From JAHRAW01 sp965212085 (lineage in GTDB: Bacteria; Pseudomonadota; Gammaproteobacteria; Arenicellales; Poriferihabitantaceae), in NCBI GenBank assembly GCA_965212085.1, contig OZ243042.1:744001-808000 (forward strand): a stretch of DNA of 64,000 nucleotides. The letters are read 5' to 3'. This document shows positions 61,601 through 64,000 of the stretch, piece by piece. The position numbers and the translations under genes are program-made. How positions within the stretch are numbered: position 1 is the stretch's first letter; every line of letters starts with the position of its first letter. The notes beneath the pieces were generated by a model. It was not told where the DNA came from, ran no database searches, and saw nothing but the letters and a program-made list of their open reading frames with translations.

Positions 61601-64000
61601 TTAGAAGCGCAGCGTCCCGGTCACCCGAATATCGTTGTCATCGTTCGCGGTGCGCTCGCCGGTCAACTCCAATCGCAACCCGGGTTTGCTCCATTTGCCC
61701 AGCGCGTTGGATAAGTCTATTCCCATTCGCTGGCTGCGGCCGTCTTTGGTCCAGGTGGGTTCCAGGGTGAAGGTTACGCCACGCCCCTGTGCGCCGGGGT
61801 CGAGGCGGGCTTGTACGCCGGCGTCCCATTCATCGTAACCGCTCTCGGCATGCACCACCAGGAAAGTGGTTCGGCCCTGTACGCTCCAGCCGTTGGCCGG
61901 GTTGTGGTAATTGAAGCCGAGACCCACATCCGCACCGCCGCCGCGTTCGGCGTCTCCGTCATCCCAGCGCATGCCCAACGCCCAGTTCGGCGTGAATACC
62001 CCGCCGCCGGCGGATGCTTCCCCGGGACGGCGCCCTTCCACGGCCAGCCGCAGGCGTTGGGCGGTGGCGTCTACGCCCATTATGGTGGCCTCACGATCGG
62101 ATTCCAGGTCTATGGCGAAAGCGCTGGCTTTCCACGACAGTTCGGTGCGCGCAAAGGCGCGGTTGAGGTCGCCGTGCGCGCCGAAGGCGAACATCTGCAT
62201 ACCGATATCCACGTCAATGGCGCCGGACGCATCGCTCAGTTCGGCGTCGCCCTCGCCGTAACCGAGCATCGCCCAGGCGTTGGTGGCGGCGTTAGGCTGC
62301 CACTGAATATAGGGCAGGACGCTGGTCAGGTCGGCGTCGAGGTCGCCCGCGTTGCCATCGGCGGCGGCGTTATAGTCTATATCGCCGCTGCTTTCGGAGA
62401 TGGCGAGGCCGAGGCGGGTGCCGGCGGGGGTCAGGTAGTCCATACCGAGGTAGCGGGAGGCGACGTCGCCGTCAACGCTGAAATGGTCGTCATCGCCGTC
62501 GAAGTTGCCGATGGTGGCGCGGCCCCAGAAACTCCAAGCGGAGGGGGTGGCGGTGCCGGTGCCGGTGGGGTCGTCGAGGGCGAAGTGGAAGGCGCTTTTC
62601 ATCAGGAGGTCGTGGCCGGACATTAAGGTGGTTGCGCTGGCGCGGGTTTGTGGGGGGGAGTCCCCCCACGCCCCCCTTTGCGGCGCGGGGAAACTCCTGT
62701 TTCCAGCGCCGCGCGCACATCCCTGTGCGCGACAGTCCGGCTGCGCCGGAAGGGTTTGAATGGAATCTCCACCCCCGTTCAAGTGTGTGAGTGCGGACAG
62801 GTCGCGACCTGTCCCTACGGCTGCCGGAAGGGTTTCCGGAGTCCCGTATATGCGGGAATCCAGCGTCCCGGCGGGGTCAGGCGCCATATCAAACTTGTGG
62901 CCGCCGATGGTGAAGTGGCTGGTGTTTGTGCGGGCGGGGGTGGAGAGATAGTCCTCAAACATCCCCACCGTGCCGGTCGCAAAGGCGCGGCCAAAGGCGG
63001 CCAGGGTCTTCTCCAAAGCGCGTTCGGAGGCGCGGCCTACGCGGACGCTAACCACGGCGGTGGCCATTCGCTGTGGGGTGCCGTCGTCCGTAACTGTGAG
63101 GTCGAAGTTCAGGGTGGTGCGCTCTTCGGGGGCCATGAAAGTGACCATTGGGGCGCGGCCATCAGCCGGGTCAAAGGTGACGATTTGGGGCGGGGTGTGC
63201 GCCCACGCGTAGTCCAACTGCGTGCTGCCTTCCGGGTCGCTGCTGCCGCCGGCGTTCAGGGTGACCATCGCGCCTTCGTCCACGCTCAGGGTGATCCGCC
63301 CGCCTCTAACGGGCCTGTTTTGACCGTCAACTTCAAGGACGATGGCCGGCGGGCCGTTGGCGCCGGTGATGGTGATGGTGATGACCTGGGTGGCGGAGGG
63401 GTTGGCGGCGGCGGCGACGGTGAAGGTGTCGACAAGGGTGGCGCCCGCCGCCAGGGCGATGATGGCGGGGTTGTCGTTGTCCAGGGTGTAGGTCCAGACG
63501 CCGGCGGCGGTGATGGAAAAAGTGCCGTAGGCGCTGGGCTGGTCGGTCTGGACGACGAAGTCGGTGCCGCCGGCGCCCTGGTTGGTGATGGCCAGCGTGT
63601 CGGTGTCGGTATCTTCGAGGGGGTCGCCTTCGATCACGCCGCCGGTGGTGGCGTCGCTGAAGGCAATCACCGACACGGCGCGCACGGCGATCCGGAAGTT
63701 CAGGGTTACGGAGTCGGGGTCGGTGGCGTCGCTGTCGGTCACGGTGTAGGCGTATTCGGCGGCGGCTTGCAGCCCGGTCGGGGTGCCGCTCAGCGACTGG
63801 TTGACGGCGTCAAAGGTCAGCCCGGCCGGGATGTCCCCGCCGTCCGCCGCCAGAGTCAGGGTGTAGGTCAATGCGCCGTCGCCGCCGGTGGCCTGGGGCA
63901 GCACCAGGGTGGGGATGGCCTGGGTGATGGTGTACGCCTGGTCGGCAATGGCCGCGCCATCGGCGAAGGCCGGCACATTGTCCGCCCCCGCCCCCTCAAT
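61601..64000 (-). CDS. third giant VCBS/Ig-repeat autotransporter-like protein (5' end outside window)
   Basis: About 800 residues are visible; the frame is open to the window edge, so the start is outside. A cadherin-like Ig repeat (about 63960-63680), one VCBS repeat (63680-63360) and an Ig/PKD-like domain (63350-63030) precede SERALEKTLAAFGRAFATGT. The linker contains HFTIGGHKF, repeat-derived sequence (about 62885-62640) and LMSGHDLLMKSAF. The beta domain ends in VTGTLRF with terminal Phe. The stretch DLTSVLPYIQWQP is shared with the first giant gene, and the second has DLTSILPYIQWQP. Likely a surface-displayed adhesin. Confidence 0.87.
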   Translation of the reverse strand: MEGAGADNVPAFADGAAIADQAYTITQAIPTLVLPQATGGDGALTYTLTLAADGGDIPAGLTFDAVNQSLSGTPTGLQAAAEYAYTVTDSDATDPDSVTLNFRIAVRAVSVIAFSDATTGGVIEGDPLEDTDTDTLAITNQGAGGTDFVVQTDQPSAYGTFSITAAGVWTYTLDNDNPAIIALAAGATLVDTFTVAAAANPSATQVITITITGANGPPAIVLEVDGQNRPVRGGRITLSVDEGAMVTLNAGGSSDPEGSTQLDYAWAHTPPQIVTFDPADGRAPMVTFMAPEERTTLNFDLTVTDDGTPQRMATAVVSVRVGRASERALEKTLAAFGRAFATGTVGMFEDYLSTPARTNTSHFTIGGHKFDMAPDPAGTLDSRIYGTPETLPAAVGTGRDLSALTHLNGGGDSIQTLPAQPDCRAQGCARGAGNRSFPAPQRGAWGDSPPQTRASATTLMSGHDLLMKSAFHFALDDPTGTGTATPSAWSFWGRATIGNFDGDDDHFSVDGDVASRYLGMDYLTPAGTRLGLAISESSGDIDYNAAADGNAGDLDADLTSVLPYIQWQPNAATNAWAMLGYGEGDAELSDASGAIDVDIGMQMFAFGAHGDLNRAFARTELSWKASAFAIDLESDREATIMGVDATAQRLRLAVEGRRPGEASAGGGVFTPNWALGMRWDDGDAERGGGADVGLGFNYHNPANGWSVQGRTTFLVVHAESGYDEWDAGVQARLDPGAQGRGVTFTLEPTWTKDGRSQRMGIDLSNALGKWSKPGLRLELTGERTANDDNDIRVTGTLRF
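62638..62888 (-). repeat. repeat units D, E and C embedded in frame inside the third giant gene
   Basis: Unit D (62638-62730), unit E (about 62732-62760), unit C (62794-62818) and a short CCCGTATATGCGGG palindrome (about 62842-62855) fall inside the coding sequence. They are read without a stop as CARGAGNRSFPAPQRGAWG, SIQTLPAQPD, VGTGRDLSALTH and SRIYGTPETLP. They lie between HFTIGGHKF and LMSGHDLL, the same position as in the second giant gene. Confidence 0.9.

Noticed and set aside
1..64000. tRNA or rRNA genes
   Set aside because: No cloverleaf-like or rRNA-like segment was recognised by eye; a tRNAscan/Infernal run would be decisive.

Overview
The window is a high-GC bacterial chromosome segment that reads as an uncultured gammaproteobacterium. 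The evidence is the local gene content and order: prfB-lysS-lolC/E-lolD, nudE-cysQ, ubiE-ubiJ-ubiB, zapE and a Mg-type hemB. No rRNA or tRNA gene was found. The catabolic genes (creatinine, creatine, quaternary amines, a D-cysteine/cysteate-type lyase) and the very large adhesin-like proteins suggest an animal- or sponge-associated lifestyle; this is inference.

Layout. (1) 1-9019: the 3' part of a giant VCBS/Ig-repeat protein with a C-terminal autotransporter-like barrel. (2) 9068-14744, minus strand: alpha/beta hydrolase, lolD, lolC/E-type permease, lysS, and prfB with an intact programmed +1 frameshift. (3) 14878-17945: an array of palindromic repeats (about 290 bp composite unit), one copy of which is split by a complete IS481-family element with a 5 bp target duplication. 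(4) 17997-23601: a second giant autotransporter-like gene with a strong promoter and ribosome binding site, then a 19-C tract that puts the likely start codon out of frame with the body of the gene: a probable phase-variable locus. (5) 23602-25730: the same repeats in the opposite orientation, enclosing a small GIY-YIG gene. (6) 25852-39229: housekeeping genes (comEA-like, zapE, nudE, cysQ, an adenylate kinase with a histone-H1-like tail, hemB, ubiE, ubiJ, ubiB, a ClC-type channel, gcdH), interrupted at 31518-32662 by an AT-richer two-gene cassette encoding a putative PD-(D/E)XK-like protein. (7) 39257-46305: creatinase, creatininase, a complete PotABCD-type ABC transporter and a LysR regulator, then a metal-less M24 protein and a D-cysteine desulfhydrase/cysteate lyase-type enzyme. 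(8) 48938-57740: NnrU, 1-Cys peroxiredoxin, then a branched-chain-type (Liv/Urt) transporter operon carrying a hydantoin-racemase-like enzyme, an SDR and a Rieske oxygenase. (9) 57812-60435: carbamoyltransferase overlapping a MetF-like reductase. (10) 60436-61600: a third repeat array, followed by a third autotransporter-like gene (61601-64000, minus, cut by the window end).

The most unusual system is the combination of giant autotransporter-like genes and palindromic repeats. Two of the three paralogues carry the repeats inside their coding sequence, in frame, at the same place between passenger and barrel. Both have an array immediately downstream in the same relative orientation. One of them has a homopolymer switch at its 5' end. 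This looks like a surface-variation module in which repeat invasion, tract slippage and barrel duplication all diversify the protein.
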